Below the pieces are notes generated by a model. The model saw only the letters and a program-made list of their open reading frames with translations, had not been told where the DNA came from and did not search any database. Source: Oceanobacter kriegii DSM 6294 (GTDB lineage Bacteria; Pseudomonadota; Gammaproteobacteria; Pseudomonadales; Oceanobacteraceae). Taken from it: a stretch of DNA of 64,000 bases. Position 1 is the stretch's first letter. Each line of letters begins with the position of its first letter. Made by a program: the position numbers and the translations under genes. The stretch lies in contig NZ_AUGV01000004.1 of assembly GCF_000422845.1 (NCBI RefSeq), forward strand, positions 467,382 through 531,381. Direction: 5' to 3'. Below, one piece after another: positions 1 to 9,982 of this stretch.

Positions 1-722
1 TCGTCCAGGTAGATGCTGAAAAACGAGTACAGAGGGCCATGGCTCATTTGCAGCAAGGTATTCAACAGCAGAAAGGCAATGACTACCGGTTGTTTCAGAA
101 CCGGCCATAGCGAGGCTCTGGAGGCCACCGGGTCCTTGAAGTCGGTTTGCAGGCGGATACCCCAGCTGTTAACGATGACGCCGATCATCAGAATCAGCAT
201 CACCAGCGGCAATACCCCGACACCGAAGTGGTCGAACATCATGCCCAGCCCCGTCACGGTGGCAATAAAGCCGACCGATCCCCACAGCCGGATACGACTG
301 TAATGCTCCAGATTATTGGCAATGGCCTTCATGGTGATGACTTCGTACTGGGGCAGCATCGCCGACCAGAAGAAGCCATACGACAGCATCACCGCCAGCA
401 CTGGCCAGAACCCATCCACCAGCCAGATGGCGCTGAAGCACACGGCCGTTGCAATACCGGCAATGCGAGCCATATGAATGGGCGTATGAAAGTGATGACT
501 CCAGTGCGCCCACAGCGTGGGGGCAATGATGCGCACCAGTGAGAAGCAGGCAATGGCACTGCCAATGTCTTCGTAGCTGAAGCCCAGACTTTGCAGGTAA
601 GGCCCCCAATACGGCGCGTTACAGCCAACCAGCGCAAAGAAAAGCGCATAAAAAACCGCCAGGCGCTGACGCACCTGACGGTCTTCGGTTTGCTGTACGC
701 GCTCAGGACTGTTGCCAGCCAT
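1..722 (-). CDS. MFS transporter, 3-phenylpropionate/HcaT-like (PPP) type, C-terminal part beyond window
   Basis: The reading frame enters from the left edge and its first 240 codons are visible, starting at an ATG at 722. The protein opens with a short charged stretch (MAGNSPERVQQTEDRQVRQR), then a segment with FYALFFALVGCNAPYWGPYLQSL split over the first helix. Further hydrophobic segments follow, with the sequence HYSRIRLWGSVGF near residue 140. That pattern is typical of the MFS_1-like/HcaT family of inner-membrane carriers. The gene follows aroC by 7 bp, so it is probably the last gene of a prmB-aroC-MFS transcript. The substrate cannot be read from the sequence. About half of a usual 380-400 residue protein is missing because of the window edge. 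Confidence 0.85.
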   Translation of the reverse strand, partial: MAGNSPERVQQTEDRQVRQRLAVFYALFFALVGCNAPYWGPYLQSLGFSYEDIGSAIACFSLVRIIAPTLWAHWSHHFHTPIHMARIAGIATAVCFSAIWLVDGFWPVLAVMLSYGFFWSAMLPQYEVITMKAIANNLEHYSRIRLWGSVGFIATVTGLGMMFDHFGVGVLPLVMLILMIGVIVNSWGIRLQTDFKDPVASRASLWPVLKQPVVIAFLLLNTLLQMSHGPLYSFFSIYLD

Positions 723-729
723 CGCGTGT

Positions 730-1842
730 TTATTCCTGTTCTGGTGCCAGTCCGGCAATCACCGGAGTTGCGCACTGGACATCGGCGTTTTGGCCACGAT
801 GACGCAGCAGGTGATCCAGCAGCGTGATGGCTGTCATGGCTTCTGCAATCGGTGTGGCACGAATGCCCACACATGGGTCGTGACGGCCTTTGGTCACAAC
901 TTCGATCGGGTTGCCATCGGTATCAATGGAACGACCTGGAATGATCAGGCTGGAGGTTGGCTTCAGGGCAATATGAGCAACCAGGTCCTGACCGGTGGAA
1001 ATACCACCAATCACACCACCGGCGTGGTTGCTGAGGAAACCTTCCGGGGTCATTTCGTCGCGATGCTCGGTACCCTTCTGGGCAACCACATCAAAGCCGT
1101 CACCAATTTCGACGCCTTTCACCGCATTGATGCTCATCAGGGAGTGAGCCAGTTCGGCGTCCAGGCGGTCAAACACCGGTTCGCCCAGACCTGGCAGCAT
1201 GCCGGTGGCAACCACGGTGATCTTGGCACCAACGGAGTTACCTTCCTTACGCAGGGCAACCATGTAGTCTTCCATTTCGGAGACCTTGCTGACATCCGGG
1301 CAGAAGAACGGGTTTTGCTCAACCTGATCCCAGTCGAAGTTGGCCTGATCAATGGCAATCGGGCCCAGCTGCGACAAGTAGCCTTTTACTTCAATGCCTT
1401 TGGCAGCCAGCACTTTCTTGGCAATCGCACCGGCGGCAACGCGCATGGCGGTTTCACGAGCGGAAGAACGGCCACCACCACGGTAGTCGCGGAAACCGTA
1501 TTTCTGGTTGTAGCTGTAGTCCGCGTGGGCCGGACGGAAGGTGTTGGCAATGTTGGAGTAGTCCTTGGAACGCTGGTCGGTGTTTTCGATCAGCAGGCCA
1601 ATGGAGGTACCGGTGGTTTTACCTTCAAACACACCCGACAGAATTTTCACCTCGTCGGCTTCACGACGCTGGGTGGTGTAACGAGACGTGCCCGGCTTAC
1701 GACGATCCAGATCCTTTTGCAGATCTTCTTCGCTCAGCTCAATTCCCGGTGGGCAACCATCAATGATGGCACCCAGGGCTTTGCCGTGGCTTTCGCCGAA
1801 CGTGGTAACGGTAAACAGCTTACCAATGCTATTGCCTGACAT
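730..1842 (-). CDS. aroC: Chorismate synthase
   Basis: This 370-residue protein has the normal length for chorismate synthase. The enzyme converts 5-enolpyruvylshikimate-3-phosphate to chorismate with reduced FMN in the cytoplasm, the last step of the shikimate pathway. The N-terminus ([20 protein letters not shown]) is the classic family start. The FMN/substrate-binding stretches [20 protein letters not shown] and [18 protein letters not shown] follow, and the C-terminal [22 protein letters not shown] region is present. It lies 39 bp downstream of prmB on the same strand and 7 bp upstream of the MFS gene. Nothing is truncated and identification is secure. Confidence 0.97.
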   Translation of the reverse strand: MSGNSIGKLFTVTTFGESHGKALGAIIDGCPPGIELSEEDLQKDLDRRKPGTSRYTTQRREADEVKILSGVFEGKTTGTSIGLLIENTDQRSKDYSNIANTFRPAHADYSYNQKYGFRDYRGGGRSSARETAMRVAAGAIAKKVLAAKGIEVKGYLSQLGPIAIDQANFDWDQVEQNPFFCPDVSKVSEMEDYMVALRKEGNSVGAKITVVATGMLPGLGEPVFDRLDAELAHSLMSINAVKGVEIGDGFDVVAQKGTEHRDEMTPEGFLSNHAGGVIGGISTGQDLVAHIALKPTSSLIIPGRSIDTDGNPIEVVTKGRHDPCVGIRATPIAEAMTAITLLDHLLRHRGQNADVQCATPVIAGLAPEQE

Positions 1843-1881
1843 AGGACTCTCGTTCTCTTATTCGTATCGTTGGATTCGGTG

Positions 1882-2814
1882 TTATTCAGCCGCGCTATCC
1901 AGCAGCTGTAAATCGCGGGCCTGCAGCACAAAAACGCCGTGGCCGCCGCGCTCAAATTCGGGCCAGATCAGTGGCAGTTGCGGGTAAGCCGCCTCCATCG
2001 CGGGCCAGCTGTTGCCGACTTCGACAATCAGCAAGCCGTCTTCCGCCAGATGTTCACGGGCCTGACGCAGGATGATGTGGACCAGATCCAGGCCATCTTC
2101 GCCAGCGGCCAAGGCCAGTTCCGGCTCGTGACGGTATTCGTCTGGCAGGCTGGCCATGTCTTCGGCGTCGACGTAAGGCGGATTGGTCACAATGATGTCG
2201 TACTTGCCATGAGCCGCCGCCATCAGGTCGGATTGCAACGCCTGTACCCGGTCTTCAACGCCATGACGCTGAATGTTCTCTTCGGCCAATGCCAGTGCAT
2301 CGAAGGAAATATCCATCAGCTCAACTTCGGCCAATGGGTACTGGGCCGCACAGGCAAGGCCAATGCAGCCAGAGCCAGTGCAGAGGTCCAGAATACGGGT
2401 TGGCTCGCGGCCGTCTTCGCCCTGCCACCAGGGAGCAAAATCGTTCTGGATCATTTCACCAATTGGCGAACGAGGAATCAGCACGCGCTCATCCACGGCA
2501 AACGGCATACCGCAGAACCAGGCTTCGCCCACCAGATACGGCGCTGGCAGACGGGATTCAATGCGATGACAAATCAGCTCCACCACCGCCTGACGTTCAG
2601 CTTTGGTCAGACGGGAGGTATACCACTCAGGCGCCAGATCCCAACCCAGCGACAACGCGTGGGTTACCAGCAAGCGTGCTTCGTCCCACGAGTTATCGGT
2701 GCCATGACCGAAGTAGATATCGGATTCGTTCATGCGGCTGACCGACCAGCGTAGCAAGTCCTGGACGGTCTGGAGTTCTTCAATGGCGGCCTGCGCCTGG
2801 GTGTGCAAATCCAT
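1882..2814 (-). CDS. prmB: Ribosomal protein L3 N5-glutamine methyltransferase PrmB
   Basis: This is a 310-residue SAM-dependent methyltransferase of the HemK/PrmB group. It methylates the side-chain amide of a glutamine in ribosomal protein L3. The SAM-binding motif DLCTGSGCIG is at residues 143-152 and the glutamine-binding NPPY motif at 211-214, followed by VDAEDM. The N-terminal helical region and the IPRSPIGEMI segment match the PrmB branch rather than PrmC, and prmB next to aroC is a common gammaproteobacterial order. It probably heads the prmB-aroC-MFS transcript. Confidence 0.95.
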   Translation of the reverse strand: MDLHTQAQAAIEELQTVQDLLRWSVSRMNESDIYFGHGTDNSWDEARLLVTHALSLGWDLAPEWYTSRLTKAERQAVVELICHRIESRLPAPYLVGEAWFCGMPFAVDERVLIPRSPIGEMIQNDFAPWWQGEDGREPTRILDLCTGSGCIGLACAAQYPLAEVELMDISFDALALAEENIQRHGVEDRVQALQSDLMAAAHGKYDIIVTNPPYVDAEDMASLPDEYRHEPELALAAGEDGLDLVHIILRQAREHLAEDGLLIVEVGNSWPAMEAAYPQLPLIWPEFERGGHGVFVLQARDLQLLDSAAE

Positions 2815-2889
2815 TCGGATGCCTGATCAGGAAAAAGCCGCTAGTTTAAACGCTCAGGCCCGCACAAACCAGCAACAGCCGCCGAGTTC

Positions 2890-3828
2890 TTACCCCATCA
2901 AACGGGCATAAGGGCTGGCGCTGCCCTGTTCGTAGGCATCCAACGCCTTGTTGGCAATGTGATAGCCCAGATCAATCATTTCCGTGGCACGGTAGAACTC
3001 GTACATTTCGCAGGATTCCATCGGCATATTGATCATCAGATCGGGCGGATAAGCGGCCGTTTTGAAACGCGTCAGCGACAGCTGCATGGTCTCGAACATC
3101 TGGTTGATCATTTCCAGCTTGCCGATGTTTTCATCGACTTGCAGGGTGGCGTCGTGAGCGTCTTCACCGCGCTTGGATTCCAGCCAGTGCGTTGCCTTGT
3201 CGACCACGGTATTAAACCAGGCCTGCTTTTGCGGCCTCTCTTCGCCCTGCTCTTCAAACACAAAGTCGGTCGGTAAATCTGTGTCTGAGTTGAGGTCAAC
3301 CGCGATGATGTGATCAGCATGAACCGACACACACGGGGAAATCGGCAGCGGATTCAGCACACCGCCGTCAACCAGCGTACGGCCATTAACCTTGACCGGA
3401 TTGAAGATGCTCGGGATCGCTGCCGACGCCCGAATGGCCGTATCCAGACAACCGGTCTGAAACCAGATTTCCTTGCGCGCCACCATATCGGTCGCCACAG
3501 CAGTGAAAGGAATCGGCAGGTCTTCAATCTGCACGCCATCGAGCATTTCCGACAGCATGTTGAACACCTTGTCACCCCGGATCACCCCGCTCGACAACAG
3601 CGACACGTCGACCAGCTTCAGTACATCCAGATAACCCAGTTTGGTTACCCATTCACGGTATTCATCGAGCTTGCCAGCGCAATAAAAACCGCCCACCAGC
3701 GCTCCCATGGAACAGCCACTGATGGCGACAATGTCGTAGCCACGCTCACGAATGGCATCAATCACACCGATATGAGCGTAACCACGGGCACCACCACTTC
3801 CGAGGGCCAAAGCCACTGTTTTTGCCAT
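2890..3828 (-). CDS. rssA: Patatin-like phospholipase family protein, RssA type
   Basis: This cytoplasmic serine lipase-fold protein is 312 residues long from the ATG at 3828. That start is preferred because AAGGAGATAA sits directly upstream; an in-frame TTG at 3846 would add six residues without a better site. The oxyanion loop GSGGARG is at residues 10-16. The nucleophile elbow GCSMG has Ser40, and the catalytic Asp154 is in a DGG motif, so the Ser-Asp dyad is intact. The physiological substrate of this family is unknown. The gene overlaps or abuts the upstream DUF4892 gene, suggesting co-transcription. Confidence 0.88.
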   Translation of the reverse strand: MAKTVALALGSGGARGYAHIGVIDAIRERGYDIVAISGCSMGALVGGFYCAGKLDEYREWVTKLGYLDVLKLVDVSLLSSGVIRGDKVFNMLSEMLDGVQIEDLPIPFTAVATDMVARKEIWFQTGCLDTAIRASAAIPSIFNPVKVNGRTLVDGGVLNPLPISPCVSVHADHIIAVDLNSDTDLPTDFVFEEQGEERPQKQAWFNTVVDKATHWLESKRGEDAHDATLQVDENIGKLEMINQMFETMQLSLTRFKTAAYPPDLMINMPMESCEMYEFYRATEMIDLGYHIANKALDAYEQGSASPYARLMG

Positions 3829-3830
3829 TG

Positions 3831-4784
3831 TTATCTCCTTGGCCAAAACACAAAACGCAATGCCGGTTTATTGCTGGTTTCCGGTGCCAGTGCCAACGCC
3901 GCACCAGCGCTGACGTTCAATTCACGGCTGCCGTCGAAGGTCGCCACTCGCAACTGCTTGGCCAAACGCTCCGAACAGCTCTGGTTAACCGCCATATCGC
4001 CCGACTCGTAGCAATGCACCACCAGATGCAAACGCTGTTTGACGCCATCAGACAAACCTTTCAGTACGTCGATCAGGGCCTGACTCTGGCTGGCATCAAA
4101 GGCGCCGCCGTCGGCAACAAAGCCTGGCAGCCAACCGGAACTGGCACTGAGACGGTTTTCAACGTCGGCCCGGCTAATGGTCTCCGGCAGGATGCGGTCT
4201 TTGGTTTTCAGAATGTTCATACCCGCCACCGTCTGGCGTGGGCCGCGATGGCTGGCGTAATACATCACCACAGTGTGTTCGCCAGAAGCCGCATCGGTCA
4301 GGTAGGCAATCACCAGTCGCTGCTGGTTGTCGCGTCCCACCAGACGGCCGTTACCGAAAATTTCGTTGGCCCAAAAGTGGCTGCTGCCACAATCCAGATC
4401 TTCGCACTGATACAAAATGGTGGCGCTCATGCTGGCGTCTAGCGTAATCAACAAAGGCGTTACGGCACTGGTCAGATCCAGCTTCTCGCCGGACTCCCAC
4501 GCCAGTCGACGCAACTCACCGTTTACCCGCACTTCCTGCTCAGAAAAAGTAGTGGCTGACTGACGTTTCAGGTCGGACAGCGCCAGACGGTAATTCCGTA
4601 CTGCTTCCGTTCGGTCGGTCAGCAGTCGGCTACCTGCCGGCGTAGCCTGTTCAATCAACGCGGCGGTGTCGGCTCGGGTTGGCAGCGACAGCAAGGACAA
4701 CAGCAGAAAAGACAGTGCCAGAAAAAATGCGGGCGACCGTTTGGCCGGGGACCGGGTAAAACACACCAACGGGAATTTGAGCAA
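3831..4784 (-). CDS. DUF4892 domain-containing exported protein
   Basis: The open frame extends to 4862, but the best start is probably TTG at 4784, preceded by GGAG. It gives a basic segment and then a strong signal peptide ending near LPTRADTA. The mature part contains ILYQCEDLDCGSSHFWANEIFGNGRLVG split across the domain centre, the hallmark cysteine/tryptophan pattern of DUF4892. The C-terminal third (LVVHCYESGDMAVNQSCSER) has an OmpA-like flavour. The function is unknown; a periplasmic or envelope role is inferred. It directly precedes rssA. The start is the least certain part, with an ATG at 4838 as the alternative. Confidence 0.72.
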   Translation of the reverse strand: MLKFPLVCFTRSPAKRSPAFFLALSFLLLSLLSLPTRADTAALIEQATPAGSRLLTDRTEAVRNYRLALSDLKRQSATTFSEQEVRVNGELRRLAWESGEKLDLTSAVTPLLITLDASMSATILYQCEDLDCGSSHFWANEIFGNGRLVGRDNQQRLVIAYLTDAASGEHTVVMYYASHRGPRQTVAGMNILKTKDRILPETISRADVENRLSASSGWLPGFVADGGAFDASQSQALIDVLKGLSDGVKQRLHLVVHCYESGDMAVNQSCSERLAKQLRVATFDGSRELNVSAGAALALAPETSNKPALRFVFWPRR

Positions 4785-4955
4785 AACAGATACTCCAGAA
4801 ACGCTTGGGCCGATTACCGGCTCCGAAGCCAATGACATAATCAGAGTTTCATCAAAAGCCACAACAGTCGCAACCGTTTTCAGGTGAGATGCACCATTGT
4901 TGCGGCTGGCAAGGGGTTGCTACACTGCGGATCTCATTTTTGTTAGTGAAGTTCC

Positions 4956-6749
4956 ATGACACATTTCTCCAAGTTACCTCACGCTGTGTCTGCACTGCTG
5001 TTGGCACTGGCGCTGAGTGGCTGCCAGTCGACCCCGACCACGCCGGTCAGCGGTCCTGAAACCTTTTCACCCGCCCAAACCGATGCCGCCATGGCAACGC
5101 TTGAACAGGCCCAGAGCGAGTACTATCAGGGGCTGCTGCAACGCTATCCGTATCAGGCGTTTCAAAAAGGTCTGACACTGACGCCGCAGCTAGCGGCCAC
5201 CGGTACTGCCGCGGATGACGAGTGGTATCAGCAACTTGCCGATCTGGAAGAACAACTGGAGCAAATGCCGCACGGTGCCCTGCCCGCCCGTCAGCAGTTG
5301 TATGCACGTGCGCTGCAATACCGATTGGGTCAGCAGCAGGAATGGCGGCAGTGCAAGGAACATTGGTCGTCACTGGGGCAGCAGGCATTTTTGCCACAGC
5401 AGGTGCTGGAGCAACTGGGCAAACACTTTCAGGCCCAAACCATTCCTGATTTTCAGGCCTTGTTGAACACCATGAGTGCTGCCGCGGAACAGCTGAAAGC
5501 CTGGCAAGTACAGCTGGAGCAGCAACAGGCCAAGGGCGTCGTAAACCTTGATAGCGAACGTGACGCTGCGCTGGCCTACCTGGACCGCCAACTGGCGGGT
5601 TATCCATTCTCCGACAGCAGCACGCCGTCGCCATTCTGGGTGGATATTCAGCAACAACTGACCGCCCTGAAACTCTACCCTTCCAGTCAGGACGTGTTGC
5701 AGGCTGACGCCAAAAGCGCCGTTACCAACCACCTGCTGCCGGTATTGCGCTCATTGAGAGCCACCATCAAATCGCTGAACAGCCAGCCACAACTGAGTTG
5801 GCAACAACAGCCCGGCGGCGATGCCTGCTACCGCTTGCAACTGAGCCAACTGGGAGCCACCGATGCGCCGGAGCTGCTACAGGAAATTGCCAAAAGCCGT
5901 CTGGCTGCCCTTCAACAGCAATTGCGGGTTGAGCTGCAACTGGATGATACCCAGCCACTGGCTCAGCAGCTGCGTGCCTGGCTGGCGTCCAACCGGGTAG
6001 CACCAGGCGACGTGCAAAGTGAGTCTCTTAAGCGTTTGCGTGCTGTAAGCGAACGCTTGCCGTACGCCTTTGAATCCTTGCCCACCACCGAGCTGGTGAT
6101 TCAGCCGGAAACCAACCCGGCCATTCACCACCCGCACTATCAGCTGCCAAAACCGCTATTGGGTCTGCCGGGGATTTATTACACCACCGCGCAAACCCAT
6201 CCGAACGAGTGGCGCTGGCCGCTGGATCTGTACAAGGACACTCTGCCGGGCAAGCACCTGCAATACGCCATGGCGCAGGAAAACCCGCAGTTGCCTGATT
6301 TTCTGAAAACCGATCTGGAAGCGGCGTTTGAACCTGGCTGGCCAGACATTGCCGCCGAGTTAGCCAGCGATCTGGGGGGCTATCAGTCGCCGTCGGAACA
6401 CGCCTGGGTGCTGCTGGATGAAATGGAGCAGGAATTGAATCTGGTGCTCGACGTTGCTGTGCATTTATACGAATGGGACAACGCCAAAGCCAACCAGTAC
6501 TGTCAGCTCAACAGCTTTATGTCGGAAACGCAGTGCAGCAGCCGCATTGCCGCTATCCGCGCACAGCCTGCACACTTTGCCCACGCGGCGATTTCACGGG
6601 CCAACATTCTGGCGCTGATGCAAGATGCCGAAGCCGCTGCCAGCCAGCCCCGTGCCTTGCTGGCGTTCCATTCAGACTGGTTAAAACAGGGCACCCTGCC
6701 TGCGGCCTTGTACCCTATTTGGCTGGACGCCTGGTTGCAGACTCACTGA
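4956..6749 (+). CDS. DUF885-family lipoprotein with degenerate metal-binding motif
   Basis: This 597-residue protein carries a lipoprotein signal ending in the lipobox LSGC, so it is probably tethered to the outer membrane or periplasm. The C-terminal half (GLPGIYYTT, then an FEPGWP...DLGGYQSP-like region) follows the layout of DUF885 proteins, which resemble zinc peptidases. Family members normally carry HExxPGHH. Here the equivalent stretch at residues 427-434 reads KDTLPGKH, so three of the four expected ligand/catalytic residues are changed. It is likely a non-catalytic paralogue. It is transcribed divergently from the DUF4892 gene and ends at a strong bidirectional terminator. Confidence 0.72.
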   Translation: MTHFSKLPHAVSALLLALALSGCQSTPTTPVSGPETFSPAQTDAAMATLEQAQSEYYQGLLQRYPYQAFQKGLTLTPQLAATGTAADDEWYQQLADLEEQLEQMPHGALPARQQLYARALQYRLGQQQEWRQCKEHWSSLGQQAFLPQQVLEQLGKHFQAQTIPDFQALLNTMSAAAEQLKAWQVQLEQQQAKGVVNLDSERDAALAYLDRQLAGYPFSDSSTPSPFWVDIQQQLTALKLYPSSQDVLQADAKSAVTNHLLPVLRSLRATIKSLNSQPQLSWQQQPGGDACYRLQLSQLGATDAPELLQEIAKSRLAALQQQLRVELQLDDTQPLAQQLRAWLASNRVAPGDVQSESLKRLRAVSERLPYAFESLPTTELVIQPETNPAIHHPHYQLPKPLLGLPGIYYTTAQTHPNEWRWPLDLYKDTLPGKHLQYAMAQENPQLPDFLKTDLEAAFEPGWPDIAAELASDLGGYQSPSEHAWVLLDEMEQELNLVLDVAVHLYEWDNAKANQYCQLNSFMSETQCSSRIAAIRAQPAHFAHAAISRANILALMQDAEAAASQPRALLAFHSDWLKQGTLPAALYPIWLDAWLQTH

Positions 6750-6790
6750 TAGCCAGAGCTGGCACCGAGTGATTCAGAGGGCCCCTAAAC

Positions 6791-6852
6791 AAAAAGCCCG
6801 ACACCGGTTTGTGAATCTGGTTCAACAGATTCAACACCGGAGTCGGGCTTTT
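6791..6852. terminator. Bidirectional rho-independent terminator
   Basis: A long hairpin is flanked by A-run and T-run: AAAAAGCCCGAC on the left pairs with GTCGGGCTTTT on the right, with inner pairing ACCGG/CCGGT and TGAATCTG/CAGATTCA. It lies between two converging genes and would stop transcription from both sides. Confidence 0.9.
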
Positions 6853-6883
6853 GCCTATCTGCTCTCAACCGCAGACAAGCCAA

Positions 6884-7756
6884 TCAGAATTTAACCTTGA
6901 TGCCCGCCTGCCAGTAGTTGTTGTCGGCCGGATTGGCCGTCACCTTGGCACCCGTCGAATCATGGGCGGTGATTTTACGCAGCCGCTGCTGACCCAATTC
7001 CGCATTGATCCAGATATTGCCACGCCACCAGAAATCGGCCCCCAATCCCATGCGCCAATTGCGATAGCGCACGTCGTAAGAACCATCCAGACCTTCAATG
7101 GCTTCGCGCCATACGCCACCATCCGGGCGAATATTCAGGTACGACGTAAAGTGTTTGTTCCAGCCGGTTTGCAGCCGGGTTTCAGGCAACCCCAACAGCA
7201 ACTCGGTACTGCTGAAGGCTTTCCAGGCAATCCCCGCCATTGGCCTTGGGGTCACGTCGCCAAAGCGACGGTCGACCATCAGACCCGCCTGCCAGAACCA
7301 GTCACCTGACATTTGCTGTCGCCAGTACAGTTGCAGGTTAGCCATCAGGCTGTCGGTATTAATATTGTCGAAGTCGGTCATCAAACCCGGTTCAAAGCGA
7401 ATACGAATCTGGCCGCTGGTCATCCGTCGCTGCCAGTACTGAATGGGCATCGACAGCCAAAAATACTGACTGCTGGCCGCGTCTGAGCCGGTCCATTCAA
7501 AGCTGGTCACCGTCAGCCCTGCAGATGTTCGCAATCCCTCTTCACGTCCCTGATTTTCCTGCAAAGGCAGCATCAACGACATTTGGTCGGTTCCAAATGA
7601 CGTGCCGGTGCCACTTTCCGGCATCGCACTGACGTCTTTCGACCAACTGAAACCATCGGCCTGGGCAGCCGACGCCAGCGACAGCACAGCAACGGCCGCC
7701 AGCTGGCGGACAGTAGCGTAATAAGAAACGGGTTTAACTGATTGTTCGATTGGCAT
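6884..7756 (-). CDS. Putative outer-membrane beta-barrel protein
   Basis: This 290-residue protein has a cleavable signal peptide (hydrophobic core VRQLAAVAVLSLASAAQA). Alternating aromatic/hydrophobic strands fill the rest, and it ends in KVKF, a terminal-phenylalanine signature of outer-membrane barrels. Several strand-like blocks are rich in W and Y (FWLSMPIQYWQ, YWRQQMSGDWFWQAGLM). No specific family could be named with confidence; DUF6268-like barrels are one possibility. Its start overlaps the end of the upstream gene by 23 bp, so the two are probably translationally coupled. Confidence 0.65.
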   Translation of the reverse strand: MPIEQSVKPVSYYATVRQLAAVAVLSLASAAQADGFSWSKDVSAMPESGTGTSFGTDQMSLMLPLQENQGREEGLRTSAGLTVTSFEWTGSDAASSQYFWLSMPIQYWQRRMTSGQIRIRFEPGLMTDFDNINTDSLMANLQLYWRQQMSGDWFWQAGLMVDRRFGDVTPRPMAGIAWKAFSSTELLLGLPETRLQTGWNKHFTSYLNIRPDGGVWREAIEGLDGSYDVRYRNWRMGLGADFWWRGNIWINAELGQQRLRKITAHDSTGAKVTANPADNNYWQAGIKVKF

Positions 7757-8273
7757 TCAGAACCTCCTCAACACCCGCGAAGCTGAATTCAACACCGGTT
7801 TGAGCATGACGTTTACGGAATTGGTCTACCGACAACAGCAGCAACATCAACAGCTGAAACGCATCGGTTAAACATTGGGGCGCACGGGATGCAATCAGGA
7901 AGTCGTAGTGGTCGGCGGTAAACTCAAAGGCCTCCACTTCGCGGCGATGCCATTGTTCTTCTTCCGTCTGGTCCAGCGACGCCAACACCCGGCGCACCTT
8001 GGCGACCTCGACCGCGACGGTTTCTGCCGCCACCCGCTGCACACCGTCCTGGTCGGCAAAATGCAGGGTTCGTTGCTCGTAAGCCCGCAAAAACCGGTCG
8101 GCCCACGACAACACCGATACCCCGCAGCCCGCGGTTGGCAAAGGCGGCAGCTCGATGGAGCTGTCATGGCGCTGACTGATCAGCATTGGCAAACGATTAT
8201 CCGACACCAACATCAAGGACCGTGACGCACTCTGATGACTGGACTCTGGCGGCTGTGAAGAAATACGGCTCAT
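7734..8273 (-). CDS. Conserved hypothetical protein paired with the barrel protein
   Basis: This protein of about 179 residues starts at an ATG at 8273 with GGAG eight bases upstream; the longer open frame has no comparable site. It has no signal peptide. A helical middle (VAAETVAVEVAKVRRVLASLDQTEEEQWHRREVEAFEF) precedes a hydrophobic stretch, TDAFQLLMLLLLSVDQFRKR. I do not recognise the family. The 23-bp overlap with the downstream beta-barrel gene suggests a shared function, possibly regulation or assembly, but this is inference. Confidence 0.6.
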   Translation of the reverse strand: MSRISSQPPESSHQSASRSLMLVSDNRLPMLISQRHDSSIELPPLPTAGCGVSVLSWADRFLRAYEQRTLHFADQDGVQRVAAETVAVEVAKVRRVLASLDQTEEEQWHRREVEAFEFTADHYDFLIASRAPQCLTDAFQLLMLLLLSVDQFRKRHAQTGVEFSFAGVEEVLNANRTIS

Positions 8274-8538
8274 AAAATACTCCGGCTCGACTGCCCGAAT
8301 AGCAAACACACACAGACTCCAGCAATTGCCAGACCATGTTCGAAATTCGTAATAGTTTCAGTGAGTTAGAAAAGCCAAACACGCCGGTGGCAAAATCACG
8401 GCAGGAAAACGTCAGGAAAGTGTCAATGCAACGGCAGCGCAGCGGCAGTGAATTGCCGTCAGGATTTATTGGCAGAAGAAAGCCAGGCACCCGGCGGCCC
8501 AGAACGGGACGCCGGCAGGTTCTATGAGGGAAGCAGCG

Positions 8539-9861
8539 CTAGTCCTTCTTCGACGAGTCGCCATGCCCTTCGGTCAGATGTTCACGCAAGTGTTTGATGC
8601 CGGAGTACACCGCAATCAGGATGATGGGCAGCGCAACGCCCTTGGCAACGTATGGATCGACACTCAGACCAAAGGCCTTCATGCCCTCGGCACCGATGCC
8701 TACCAATCCCAGAATGTAGTAGCAGATAACCACCACCGACAGACCTTCAACTGTTTGTTGCAGGCGCAATTGCAGCTCGCTGCGCTGGTTCATCGACGAC
8801 AGCAAACGCTGGTTTTGCTCCTGAATCGACAAATCGACCCGGGTACGCAGCAAACTGGTGGTACGGTGAATTCGTCGGGACAGATCTTCCAGCTGATCCC
8901 GCACCGACATACAGGTGTTAATGCCGGGCGTCAGACGGCGCTCCAGAAATTCCCGCATGCTTTGAAAGCCATCCAGCGGCTGCTCTTTCAGCTGATTCAG
9001 ACGATCACGAACCAGTTCGTGGTAGGCCTTGGCCGCCGCAAAACGGAAGTTGGTGTCGGACCGATGACGCTCGACATCCGCCGCCAGTTGCGACAGGGAT
9101 TTCAGCAACTCACGGTCGTCCAGCTGGTTTTCCAGTTCTGAAATGTTCTGGTTCAGTTCAGCCAGATCCATTTCAACCCGACTCAACTCATGCCCCATCT
9201 TGCGTGCCACTGGCAGTGCCAACAGCGACATCAAACGGTAGGTTTCCAGTTCGAACAGGCGTTGTACCAAACGACCGGTCTGGTACGGGTTCAGACCCTT
9301 GTTGCAAGCCAGAATCCGACCAAAACCATCACTGTGCAGGCGGAAGGCCGTCCACACAGAAGCATGACCATCCGCCACCGATGCCCCGGTGACGCGCTGG
9401 CCTTCAAACCATTGATGCAGTTGTTTTTCGGTTGGCTGCTCAGACACCAGCGACAAGCTGACCGCCACTACCAGCTCACCCGGCATGGCAGCCAGCCAGT
9501 CTTTTGGAATAAACGCCAGGGCATCGGTTTCGAAAGCCCGTTCGGTAGGCACAATAAAGGTGAAGTTGGCGAACTCCAGGTGGCGTTCCCAGCGCAGTTC
9601 AAAGCCGCCAAAATCCTGATAGAGACAGGAAGAATCCGGGTCTGGCGCGGGCACACTGAAACGACGGCACAGCTCTACCACGTGGGCGTGCAGCTCCTGA
9701 CGGTTGTCGTTCAGTTTGACGGTAAAGTGGGCGACCTGGCAGCTGCCTTCAATCACCGGCGACGGGCGATTATGCAATTCCTCGTACAACACCGAGCGCA
9801 TTGGATGCACGCTCAAAGAAAGGGCTGGGTTGGCAATATCCGGTGCCTGATTTGGGGTCAT
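8539..9861 (-). CDS. DUF3422 family membrane-anchored protein
   Basis: This 440-residue protein has the family signature HPMRSVLYEELHNRPSP near the N-terminus. A long soluble domain and a helical/coiled-coil region (about residues 230-370) follow, with two hydrophobic segments near the C-terminus (VVVICYYILGLVGIG and VALPIILIAVYSGI). The layout of a large cytoplasmic part held by a C-terminal hairpin in the inner membrane is characteristic. The biological role is unknown. It appears to be a single-gene unit. Confidence 0.85.
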   Translation of the reverse strand: MTPNQAPDIANPALSLSVHPMRSVLYEELHNRPSPVIEGSCQVAHFTVKLNDNRQELHAHVVELCRRFSVPAPDPDSSCLYQDFGGFELRWERHLEFANFTFIVPTERAFETDALAFIPKDWLAAMPGELVVAVSLSLVSEQPTEKQLHQWFEGQRVTGASVADGHASVWTAFRLHSDGFGRILACNKGLNPYQTGRLVQRLFELETYRLMSLLALPVARKMGHELSRVEMDLAELNQNISELENQLDDRELLKSLSQLAADVERHRSDTNFRFAAAKAYHELVRDRLNQLKEQPLDGFQSMREFLERRLTPGINTCMSVRDQLEDLSRRIHRTTSLLRTRVDLSIQEQNQRLLSSMNQRSELQLRLQQTVEGLSVVVICYYILGLVGIGAEGMKAFGLSVDPYVAKGVALPIILIAVYSGIKHLREHLTEGHGDSSKKD

Positions 9862-9982
9862 GGCTCGCTCTCATTCCTATATCCAAATACTTCACGTCTT
9901 CCGTAATTCGAAAGAATGAAATTTAGTTTTTATCGAGCCAGACTAACCTCTAACGATGGCTTTCGCCAATGGAACTGCAGCG

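Noticed and set aside
712..1839. 375-codon open frame opposite aroC
   Set aside because: It lies wholly antisense to chorismate synthase and its composition (G, H, N and V rich) reflects the complement of that gene.
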